DNA of 6,055 nt, taken from Thermodesulfobacteriota bacterium (GTDB lineage Bacteria; Desulfobacterota_D; UBA1144; Nemesobacterales; UBA2774). Below, one piece after another: positions 1-5,340 of this stretch. The stretch's first letter is position 1; each line of letters begins with the position of its first letter. The stretch lies in the NCBI GenBank assembly GCA_039028315.1, contig JBCCIH010000156.1, positions 1 through 6,055 of the forward strand, in the 5' to 3' direction. Under the pieces are notes generated by a model that made no database searches, was not told the DNA's origin, and worked only from the letters and a program-made list of their open reading frames with translations. Made by a program: the position numbers and the translations under genes.

Positions 1-476
1 AAGTAACCTCCAATTATCGGGGCCACAGCCGGCATAGTTGATGCAACGCCGCTTATAGTTCCCATCGATTTCGCCAGATTCTTTCGGTCAAACACTTGGG
101 TTAGGATTGTTCTGGCAATCGGTGAAGCGCTTCCCATTCCCAGCCCTTCGAGTGATCGCCCCACTATATAAGATGGCAAATCAAAAGCAAGCATCGCTAT
201 CAGTGAGCCGATAATGCTTATTATTACTCCGATCAGCAAAGTCGGCCTGCACCCGATTTTTTGACCAATCCCGCCCCAGATTGGTTGAGAGAGAGCAAAA
301 AAGACAAAGAAAATTGTAACCGAGAGCTGAACCCCTTGAGTTGAGCTGTCAAAGACCTCTGAGAGCTTTGGCAGAGCGGGCATAGAGATTTTAATGGACA
401 GCCAGCTTAAAATTATTACCGCAAACGAGAGTCTAAATGCCCACTTTTGCTGATGCTCTGTAAAATTATCGCCCAT
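1..476 (-). CDS. MFS transporter, Bcr/CflA-type drug efflux family (C-terminus beyond left edge)
   Basis: This is the N-terminal 158 codons of a proton-driven inner-membrane transporter; the Bcr/CflA (DHA1) group exports drugs and small metabolites. I chose ATG at 474-476 (minus) because the protein then begins with a short polar leader followed directly by helix 1 (about residues 13-30). The Shine-Dalgarno is weak (purine-rich AAAAGAAAAA). Family marks seen are the helix 2/loop segment QPIWGGIGQKIGCRP (64-78), the GRSLEGLGMG segment in helix 4 (106-115), R122 in the following PIAR stretch, and a PAVAPIIGG ending in helix 5. Roughly 240 further residues would be expected beyond the edge. Oddity: in the loop 2-3 motif A, the usual Asp is Gln72 and an usual Arg is Cys76. 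It is transcribed divergently from the multicopper oxidase. Family placement is firm; the substrate is unknown. Confidence 0.88.
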   Translation of the reverse strand, partial: MGDNFTEHQQKWAFRLSFAVIILSWLSIKISMPALPKLSEVFDSSTQGVQLSVTIFFVFFALSQPIWGGIGQKIGCRPTLLIGVIISIIGSLIAMLAFDLPSYIVGRSLEGLGMGSASPIARTILTQVFDRKNLAKSMGTISGVASTMPAVAPIIGGY

Positions 477-529
477 TATATTTTTCTTTTATTAACTTTT
501 AGCATTACGCAACAAGAAATCTATATATG

Positions 530-542
530 ACTAAGTCTTAGT
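530..542. promoter_or_regulatory. 13-bp palindrome, possible operator for the leftward MFS gene
   Basis: ACTAAG-T-CTTAGT is a perfect inverted repeat with a single central base, 54 bases upstream of the MFS start. Its size and position fit a dimeric repressor site such as those of MarR or TetR proteins, which often control efflux genes. No regulator gene is present in the window, so this is an inference from symmetry alone. Confidence 0.35.
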
Positions 543-549
543 AGTTTGA

Positions 550-565
550 ATGTCTCCTCGGACAT
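550..565 (+). repeat. Short inverted repeat (ATGTC/GACAT stem)
   Basis: ATGTC and GACAT flank a six-base centre; as plus-strand RNA an extra U-G pair gives a six-pair stem with a CCUC loop. It has no U-tract, so it is not an intrinsic terminator. It could be a protein site in the control region or chance. Confidence 0.25.
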
Positions 566-588
566 CTTATCATAAAAAATGTTTGATA

Positions 589-600
589 GGATTATAATCC
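589..600. promoter_or_regulatory. Perfect 12-bp palindrome containing TATAAT on both strands
   Basis: GGATTATAATCC is its own reverse complement, so a consensus -10 hexamer (TATAAT) is present on each strand at the same place. I could not find a convincing -35 at 16-18 bases on either strand. It may be a palindromic operator or a weak bidirectional promoter core. Confidence 0.3.
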
Positions 601-640
601 AGCAAAATAATATTTGAAATTTTTAGTCATACTTATTATC

Positions 641-691
641 ATAGATATTGTTAGATTGACATATCTATACAATCTAAAATATATCTATACA
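641..691. repeat. Phased ATATCTAT repeats around the oxidase promoter
   Basis: ATAGATAT at 641-648, ATATCTAT at 661-668 and ATATCTAT at 681-688 start exactly 20 bases apart; the first is inverted relative to the others. The second and third copies extend to an 11-base direct repeat, ATATCTATACA (661-671 and 681-691). A second inverted repeat, TTAGATTG (651-658) with CAATCTAA (670-677), is interleaved. Twenty bases is about two helical turns, so bound proteins would sit on the same face of the DNA. The cluster covers the candidate -35 and -10, as expected of a repressor or activator array. The binding protein is unknown. Confidence 0.5.
656..685 (+). promoter_or_regulatory. Candidate sigma-70 promoter for the oxidase pair
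   Basis: A consensus -35, TTGACA, lies at 656-661, followed after 18 bases by TATATC (680-685), a partial match to TATAAT. Transcription would begin near 692 and leave an untranslated leader of about 80 bases. The repeats at 641-691 overlap both elements. The -35 is strong but the -10 is imperfect, so the exact start is uncertain. Confidence 0.4.
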
Positions 692-736
692 TAATCTTCT
701 TCATTGAATCGAATGTTATAAGATTATCTCATGTAC

Positions 737-751
737 AGATATTAAATATCT
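737..751. promoter_or_regulatory. 15-bp palindrome just upstream of the ribosome binding site
   Basis: AGATATT-A-AATATCT is a perfect inverted repeat with one central base, ending 23 bases before the oxidase ATG and followed by a short T-run. It contains the same ATATCT half-site, in both orientations, as the 641-691 cluster. It could be a downstream operator. An RNA hairpin is unlikely because the 7-pair stem is almost all A-U with only a one-base centre. Confidence 0.35.
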
Positions 752-762
752 TTTTGGTTATT

Positions 763-774
763 AAGGAGCTAAGG
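763..774 (+). promoter_or_regulatory. Ribosome binding site that fixes the oxidase start at 775
   Basis: AAGGAG at 763-768 stands six bases before ATG 775. An in-frame TTG at 754 lies upstream of this site and would make the Shine-Dalgarno part of the coding sequence, so the ATG at 775 is preferred. Confidence 0.85.
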
Positions 775-2610
775 ATGAATCTCAAAAAACTACAGATTGC
801 CTTCGTTATATTATTTGGTATTTGCTTAATTGCATTTATGAACATAAGTGGCTGTAATAGTAATGATTCCCAAGGTGATATTTTCCCCGAACCTGAAGTA
901 AGAAAGTCCCAAAATGGAACACTAAGTACGATCATTGAAACTCTCATATCAGTTAATTTTGTTGAAAACATAACTACTGGGGAGATGGATACAGTTGAAA
1001 CAGCTACTTATGAAGGCGGTCTTATAGGTCCGACTTTGAGTGTAAAACCTGGTGACACGATAGAATTTGATTTGATCAACAACCTGCCCGCCAACCCTGA
1101 AGATACAAGAACCGGAACTTCTGGTGCTTTTCCGCATAAACGCTTCACTACTAACTTTCACACGCACGGTCTAACTGTATCTCCTTTGGGAATTTCAGAC
1201 AATGTGCTTAGAAGAATGGAGCCTGGCACAACAAATAGCGTGCAGATCGAAATTCCCGATGATCATGCCTGTGGCACATTCTGGTACCACCCTCACAAGC
1301 ATGGAGCAGTGAGCTTTCAGTTCTTTGGTGGCATGATTGGCTTTTTAATTATTGATGATGAGGACTGCGGATTAAAGCAAATTCCTGAGATCGCTGCAGC
1401 CAAGGAAGTAGTTATGGGTATCAGCGCAATTAGAACTGATGAAACAGGTCAGGTTCCTTTTGTAAACCCCGAGGCAATAGCTTTCTCACAAAACGCTGAA
1501 ATGGGAGTAACAATTCCTAGCCTCTGGCAGTTTTTTCAGGATACAAACTTATATATGACAGTAAATGGAGTAGTAAATCCTACTCTAAGGATGAAACCCG
1601 GAGAGGTTCAGCGCTGGCGCATTCTAAATGCCGCATCAGGCATAACATTAGTGCCTGCCCTTGAAGGACATAGTTTTAATATAGTTGCACAAGATGGGCT
1701 AAATACTTCCGAGGTCATAGTGCTTGATTCCGGAGAGGGAGCTGTTATGGGAGCAGGCAACAGGCTTGATGTAATGGTTAAAGCTGGAGAACCAGGAACA
1801 TATCTACTTCAAGCTCTGGACCCAACTGATGACAGATCTGTATCTAATATTTCAGATGTTGAACCAGCCCCTAGAAGGGCAAGAATTGGGAGGGATTTTC
1901 CCGGTCCGACCTACCCTCTGACTCTGGCAACTATCGTAATTTCTGGCGAACCTGCAAATATGGAGCTGCCTTCTGGTTCTTTGCCAGCACCTCGTGGACT
2001 GCCAAGCATGAATGAAATGCTAAATGCTGATCTGGCAAATGAGAGAGACCTTTCTATGGAGCTATGTGCCCCCGGCACCCAGGATACTTTAAATGAAAAA
2101 GTTAACGGTGTATGCGAATACTATTTTGACATATATGATGATGATTATTGGGGCGGTGAATTCCTGCACTTAATGATGATAAGAGATGATAACGATATGG
2201 GTACAGCTAACCCTGATCCGGATGGCCCATCATTTATATTTCAAAAGGAAGGACTCTTTACTTCAGGCAGTCCATTATTTGTAGGTGATGAGGCTATGGT
2301 AACAAACACCTTTGAGAGATGGACTATATATAACAGAACCAATTCTGACCATCCTTTTCATATTCACCAAAATCCTTATCTTGTTACACACGTAAACGGG
2401 GTGGAATTAGATCAGCCTGAGTGGCGCGACACGATGCTTATACCCGCCGCTGACACTAGCAACGGTGGAAACATTGTAGATAATCAGGGATCTATATCAT
2501 ATATCACATATTTTAACCCAATCACATTTGGTGATTTTGTTATGCATTGTCATATTCTTACGCATGAGGATATAGGAATGATGCAGCAGCTCAGAATTGT
2601 TCCTGAATAG
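775..2610 (+). CDS. Lipoprotein multicopper oxidase (laccase-like, three cupredoxin domains)
   Basis: This 611-residue protein is predicted to couple one-electron oxidation of substrates (phenolics, metal ions or similar) to reduction of O2 to water outside the cytoplasm. The N-terminus has basic residues, a hydrophobic stretch (about 8-22) and a lipobox ending ISGC (C27), so it is probably a Sec-exported lipoprotein. Domain 1 has HTHG (H129, H131) and WYHPH (H172, H174). Domain 2 starts near VNGVVNPTLRMKPGE (263-277). Domain 3 has HPFHIH (H526, H529, H531) and HCHILTHEDIGM (H591, C592, H593, H597, M602). All type 1, 2 and 3 copper ligands are therefore present, with Met as axial ligand as in CueO. 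There is no Met-rich insert like that of CueO, but an acidic loop region lies at 452-484. Start chosen by the AAGGAG site. It is followed after 50 bases by the flavoprotein gene on the same strand. Family is certain; substrate is not. Confidence 0.95.
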   Translation: MNLKKLQIAFVILFGICLIAFMNISGCNSNDSQGDIFPEPEVRKSQNGTLSTIIETLISVNFVENITTGEMDTVETATYEGGLIGPTLSVKPGDTIEFDLINNLPANPEDTRTGTSGAFPHKRFTTNFHTHGLTVSPLGISDNVLRRMEPGTTNSVQIEIPDDHACGTFWYHPHKHGAVSFQFFGGMIGFLIIDDEDCGLKQIPEIAAAKEVVMGISAIRTDETGQVPFVNPEAIAFSQNAEMGVTIPSLWQFFQDTNLYMTVNGVVNPTLRMKPGEVQRWRILNAASGITLVPALEGHSFNIVAQDGLNTSEVIVLDSGEGAVMGAGNRLDVMVKAGEPGTYLLQALDPTDDRSVSNISDVEPAPRRARIGRDFPGPTYPLTLATIVISGEPANMELPSGSLPAPRGLPSMNEMLNADLANERDLSMELCAPGTQDTLNEKVNGVCEYYFDIYDDDYWGGEFLHLMMIRDDNDMGTANPDPDGPSFIFQKEGLFTSGSPLFVGDEAMVTNTFERWTIYNRTNSDHPFHIHQNPYLVTHVNGVELDQPEWRDTMLIPAADTSNGGNIVDNQGSISYITYFNPITFGDFVMHCHILTHEDIGMMQQLRIVPE

Positions 2611-2660
2611 CAAAAATCAATCTTAGCTATATTAAATATTGGTGGAGGAATACTTAAAAA
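2611..2660 (+). promoter_or_regulatory. Short intergenic spacer with ribosome binding site for the flavoprotein
   Basis: GGAGG at 2644-2648 precedes ATG 2661 by 12 bases, a longish spacing. ATATTAAATAT at 2629-2639 repeats the core of the palindrome at 737-751, and both lie about 25 bases before a start codon. No terminator or good promoter is visible in these 50 bases, which supports co-transcription with the multicopper oxidase. Confidence 0.6.
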
Positions 2661-4178
2661 ATGAAGAAATTTAACCGCAGAGAGTTCATAAGTAAAACTA
2701 GTAAAACTGCTCTGGGTTTAGGTATTGCTTCCCAATTAGGATTGCTTTCGGGTTGTGACAGCAGCTCGAGCATAAATGGCCCATCTGAAGCTGCGTGGCG
2801 TCAATTTGCAGATAGCTTAACAGGTATGCTTCTTAGGCCCGGAGATGATATATTTGCCCAGTTGGCACTGCCTCACAACTTAGCCTTCGTTAGCATTTTG
2901 CCTCAGGGTATTGTGATAGCAGCTAACGAAGCTGATGTACAGAAATGCATCCAGTTCGTTCAAGAGCATAACCTTCCTTTTGCCGCTCGTTCTGGAAACC
3001 ACAGCTACGCTGCTTATTCATCGACATCAGGCCTTCAAATAGATATGACCTCCTTAAATTCAATTGAACTCAATAAATCGACCGGAATTCTTAATGTCGG
3101 AGGCGGCACATTACTTGGAAACTTAGTAGCAGACATAACCCCTTCGGGATTTATGATTCCTGTGGGAACTTGCGCTACTGTAGGACTTGCAGGCTTACTT
3201 CTTGGAGGAGGAATCGGATTTAATGGAAGAAGATTTGGACTTACCAGCGATAACCTCGTTCAGACGCAGATAGTTACTGCAAGTGGTGAGATTTTGAACT
3301 GCAATGATAATGAAAATTCCGATCTTTTTTGGGCTGCCAGAGGTAGTGGAGGCGGAAATTTTGGAATCCACACAGGATTTCAAATCCAGGCCCATGAGGT
3401 TGGCGATGTTTCGGTATATGAAATAAGCTGGGACCAAACAGATATAGGATCTGTCTGGCTCGCTATGCAAGATATTTCTTTATCGGCGTCTGATGAGTTT
3501 TCTTTGAAATTAGCTATTAGCATAAGTGAAGAAGGTTCTCTGCCCGGATCTCAGAATATTAAGTTTACAGCCACTGGGCAGTACTATGGTTCAGCTGAAG
3601 ATCTAAGGGAATTATTAGATCCTGCCTTTTCTGCTGCGGAGCCCATATCATCCACAATCGAGGAATTAAGCTTCTTTGAAGCTCAGCTTTTCCTTGAAGA
3701 ACATGGCGGACCCAATGCCTTTTTAACTAAGTCTGCATTTATTGAAGGAAAACTATCTGAATCAGCAGTATCAACTTTAATTAATCATCTCTCTAAGTGG
3801 CCAACAGACTCTAGGCTTGCAGAGTTTAAAATATTTGCTTTTGGCGAAGGCTATAGCGCTGTGGATCCGAGTGATACCGCATTTTTCCATCGGACAGCAG
3901 ATTTTGTGGTAGAGAGCTGCGCCTCCTGGCATCCAGGTGATTCACAGTCAATTATTGATGCCAGCACAGATTGGTTGCAGGAACTATTTAGTCTATTAGA
4001 TTCTTCATTTAACGGCTTTGCTTATAACAATTTTATAGATCCTACGCTAGAGAACTGGGATTTCGCATATCATAGCTCTAATCTGCCACGCTTGATTAGA
4101 GTCAACAAAAAATACGATCCTAATAACTTATTTGATTTTGATCAGGGTATACCACTATCTGTTCTAGAAGATGTTTAA
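2661..4178 (+). CDS. Tat-exported lipoprotein FAD oxidoreductase, berberine bridge enzyme-like
   Basis: This 505-residue flavoprotein probably oxidises an alcohol, sugar or phenolic compound outside the cytoplasm. The N-terminus has a twin-arginine motif, NRREFIS (R6, R7), a mild hydrophobic stretch and a lipobox LSGC (C32), so it appears to be folded with its cofactor, exported by Tat and then lipidated. The FAD-binding PCMH domain spans about 55-240. RSGNHSY (110-116) supplies H114 and GTCATVG (169-175) supplies C171, the two residues that bind FAD covalently in bicovalent members. The glycine-rich LLLGGGIGFNGRRFGL follows. The C-terminal BBE domain (about 450-498) includes AYNNFID, NLPRL and KKYDPNNLFDF. 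Length matches the family. V174, three after the cysteine, is the position that gates O2 access in studied relatives, and Val favours oxidase activity. Phe458 replaces the second Tyr of the usual YxNY. It probably shares a transcript with the upstream oxidase. Confidence 0.93.
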   Translation: MKKFNRREFISKTSKTALGLGIASQLGLLSGCDSSSSINGPSEAAWRQFADSLTGMLLRPGDDIFAQLALPHNLAFVSILPQGIVIAANEADVQKCIQFVQEHNLPFAARSGNHSYAAYSSTSGLQIDMTSLNSIELNKSTGILNVGGGTLLGNLVADITPSGFMIPVGTCATVGLAGLLLGGGIGFNGRRFGLTSDNLVQTQIVTASGEILNCNDNENSDLFWAARGSGGGNFGIHTGFQIQAHEVGDVSVYEISWDQTDIGSVWLAMQDISLSASDEFSLKLAISISEEGSLPGSQNIKFTATGQYYGSAEDLRELLDPAFSAAEPISSTIEELSFFEAQLFLEEHGGPNAFLTKSAFIEGKLSESAVSTLINHLSKWPTDSRLAEFKIFAFGEGYSAVDPSDTAFFHRTADFVVESCASWHPGDSQSIIDASTDWLQELFSLLDSSFNGFAYNNFIDPTLENWDFAYHSSNLPRLIRVNKKYDPNNLFDFDQGIPLSVLEDV

Positions 4179-4220
4179 ATTCAATCTAAAGTTAAGATAG
4201 AAAAAATAAGTGGTGCCTGC
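4179..4220. other. Convergent intergenic gap
   Basis: Only 42 bases separate the stop codons of the flavoprotein and the ZIP-like gene. GTTAAG (4191-4196) and CTTAAC (4220-4225) form an inverted repeat with a 23-base loop, but no GC-rich stem followed by a U-tract is present on either strand. The two transcripts probably overlap or end by a factor-dependent route. Confidence 0.5.
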
Positions 4221-5003
4221 TTAACCTGCGTGACCTAAATCAAGAATTGCTTTTACTCCTAATGTAATTATTAAGCCTATTAACATAATTACGAAACACC
4301 TTGCTTTAGAGCAGTGCGTGATTAACGGAGCCTTTCCGAAGTTATGTATTGTTGCTAGGTACAAAAATACACCAGAGGCAAATGATAGAGTTATTGCCTT
4401 TACTAATAGCAGAGATTCACTACCTAGAAATTGACGAGCTTCTGCCCCTGCTACTATGCCAAGAGGCGTAGCTATCGCAAATAATCCATAGAGCAGATAA
4501 CACTGATATTTACTCAGCTTACTGGTCACCATATTTAATGCTAGACCAAAACCTGCAGAACTCTTATGTGCCAACACAGCTATTAGAATAAAAATAGCCG
4601 TTTCCGTGTCACTTATTCCAAGAGCAGTACCTAACATAAAGGAAGGAAATGAAATCATAATTGTCATTATTATGGGTATTGAGGGTGAGGACAAGCCACC
4701 GCTTTGTTTATCTCTTGATGCCTCAGTTATATGCTCAATTGCAAGCAGGAACATAAAGGCAATCACTCCAACAACGGGAGCAAGGGGAATGACAAAATTA
4801 GGAGTTGCTTTTCCAAATAGATGAAAACCTGCAGGGAGCATAATAAATAGAGACAACGCTAGGAATACGCCGCTCGTGAATGACTCACCATGTTCGAATC
4901 TCATGCCGCTTTGAACTTGCTCTCTTTTGGTAAGCGGATAGTATCCACCTAACACAGCAGCTCCTAGGATAAGAATAAACGATATCAGTTCTAGAGTATT
5001 CAT
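4221..5003 (-). CDS. ZIP-like divalent metal transporter family protein, degenerate metal site
   Basis: This is a 260-residue inner-membrane protein with about eight hydrophobic helices (near 4-22, 40-63, 70-92, 109-131, 134-158, 167-190, 198-219, 236-256). ZIP proteins move Zn, Fe or Mn into the cytoplasm. Family marks are SGVFLALSLFIMLPAG in helix 2, a GTALG end to helix 4, AHKSSAGFGLAL in helix 5 and FASGVFLYLATIH in helix 7. The helix 4 signature HSxxEGxALG appears here as PSFMLGTALG (120-129), so the metal-binding His and Glu are Pro120 and Leu124. Helix 5 keeps H146 but has Lys147 and Ala150. The helix 2 and helix 7 family acids are also absent (Ala58, His220). It may have altered specificity or no transport. 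Start ATG at 5001-5003 has GAGG five bases upstream. It converges with the flavoprotein gene 42 bases away. Confidence 0.8.
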   Translation of the reverse strand: MNTLELISFILILGAAVLGGYYPLTKREQVQSGMRFEHGESFTSGVFLALSLFIMLPAGFHLFGKATPNFVIPLAPVVGVIAFMFLLAIEHITEASRDKQSGGLSSPSIPIIMTIMISFPSFMLGTALGISDTETAIFILIAVLAHKSSAGFGLALNMVTSKLSKYQCYLLYGLFAIATPLGIVAGAEARQFLGSESLLLVKAITLSFASGVFLYLATIHNFGKAPLITHCSKARCFVIMLIGLIITLGVKAILDLGHAG

Positions 5004-5079
5004 GTATACCTCGCTTGTTAGATTATTTTGATTTTATCTAAATTGAATTAGGATACAAATTATAAAAAATTAATATGGT

Positions 5080-5087
5080 TACATGTA
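5080..5087. promoter_or_regulatory. TACATGTA palindrome at the predicted ZIP transcription start
   Basis: This is a perfect 8-bp palindrome abutting the extended -10 of the ZIP-like gene. It is short and could be chance, but the position would suit an operator. Confidence 0.25.
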
Positions 5088-5095
5088 TTATAGCA
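5087..5095 (-). promoter_or_regulatory. Extended -10 promoter for the ZIP-like gene
   Basis: On the minus strand the sequence reads TGCTATAAT, a perfect extended -10 (TGn plus TATAAT). No good -35 is seen, which is usual for extended -10 promoters. Transcription would begin near 5080, leaving a leader of about 77 bases. The palindrome TACATGTA (5080-5087) sits at the predicted transcription start, where a bound repressor would block initiation. Confidence 0.5.
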
Positions 5096-5180
5096 TGAAT
5101 AAATTCTGATTCTTCTTCAGCTAGCATATTTAAAGAATAGAACAGTTAGAAGGACAGAAACTAGAGATAATCCTTTAAAA

Positions 5181-5188
5181 GTGATCAC
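5181..5188. promoter_or_regulatory. GTGATCAC palindrome
   Basis: A perfect 8-bp palindrome about 90 bases upstream of the candidate MHS promoter. It resembles the paired TGTGA-type half-sites of CRP/FNR-family proteins only loosely, because the spacing is too short. Role unknown. Confidence 0.2.
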
Positions 5189-5203
5189 AAAAGTGGTTGT
5201 AAT

Positions 5204-5260
5204 ATGATGGCGCCCAATCCGGGAGCCCAGCCCGCACGTCTGATCGACCCTTCTTTTTAA
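5204..5260 (+). other. GC-rich island with possible 18-codon leader ORF
   Basis: Bases 5209-5250 have 31 G or C out of 42, in strong contrast to AT-rich flanks. An ORF starts at tandem ATGs (5204, 5207) and ends TAA (5258-5260) followed directly by TAG, encoding MMAPNPGAQPARLIDPSF. The upstream Shine-Dalgarno is poor. The reading frame spans the GC island almost exactly and ends 85 bases before the MHS start. It could be a leader peptide, the remnant of a foreign insert, part of a small RNA, or chance. If the candidate promoter at 5270 is the only one for the MHS gene, this ORF would lie outside that transcript. Confidence 0.25.
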
Positions 5261-5269
5261 TAGTAAACA

Positions 5270-5300
5270 TTGACAAACCTGCTAACACTGACATTTTTAT
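5270..5300 (+). promoter_or_regulatory. Candidate promoter for the MHS symporter
   Basis: TTGACA at 5270-5275 is a consensus -35, followed after 19 bases by TTTTAT (5295-5300), a weak -10. ACATTGACA (5267-5275) recurs as ACACTGACA (5285-5293) 18 bases on, so an alternative -35 at 5288-5293 with a 17-base spacer to TATTGA (5311) is also possible. The exact start cannot be decided by eye. Confidence 0.3.
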
Positions 5301-5334
5301 TCGTTCAGAATATTGATATATAGCAAAAGCAGTT

Positions 5335-5340
5335 AGGAGA
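5335..5340 (+). promoter_or_regulatory. Ribosome binding site supporting a TTG start
   Basis: AGGAGA at 5335-5340 lies five bases before TTG 5346. An in-frame TAG at 5334-5336 excludes any earlier start, and the first in-frame ATG is about 90 codons later, inside a membrane helix. Confidence 0.8.

Larger units (their letters stand above)
477..774. other. Divergent intergenic control region
   Basis: This stretch of about 300 bases lies between the efflux-type MFS gene and the multicopper oxidase gene and is strongly AT-rich. I see no coding frame of convincing length and no RNA gene. It holds several short palindromes (530-542, 550-565, 589-600, 737-751), a nested set of repeats around 641-691, and a candidate promoter for the oxidase; these are listed separately. 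No clear promoter for the leftward gene could be fixed. The density of symmetric sites suggests that transcription here is regulated by a DNA-binding protein not encoded in the window. Confidence 0.7.

Noticed and set aside
560..760. Riboswitch in the leader of the oxidase gene
   Set aside because: The region is almost entirely A and T with no recognisable conserved riboswitch core or stable stems.
754..774. Upstream in-frame TTG start for the multicopper oxidase, adding seven residues
   Set aside because: It would place the AAGGAG Shine-Dalgarno inside the gene and spoil the normal start of the lipoprotein signal; ATG 775 has ideal spacing.
729..1167. Minus-strand open frames opposite the start of the multicopper oxidase
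   Set aside because: Translations show no family resemblance or domain pattern and lie opposite a well-supported gene.
3195..3470. Minus-strand open frame inside the flavoprotein gene
   Set aside because: It is antisense to conserved FAD-domain sequence; no plausible protein features.
4191..4225. GTTAAG/CTTAAC inverted repeat as a terminator between convergent genes
   Set aside because: The loop is 23 bases, the stem is only six AT-rich pairs and no U-tract follows the stem.
4606..4824. Plus-strand open frame opposite the ZIP-like gene
   Set aside because: It is a shadow of the hydrophobic coding sequence on the other strand.
5234..5243. Resemblance of CACGTCTGA to a sequencing adapter
   Set aside because: Only nine bases match and the flanking bases differ; this is too short to claim contamination, though it is a reason to check read support for the GC island.
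5204..5260. GC-rich island as an intrinsic terminator or tRNA fragment
   Set aside because: A T-run follows (5254-5258), but no stem longer than about three to four pairs can be formed with it, and no T-loop or acceptor pattern is visible.
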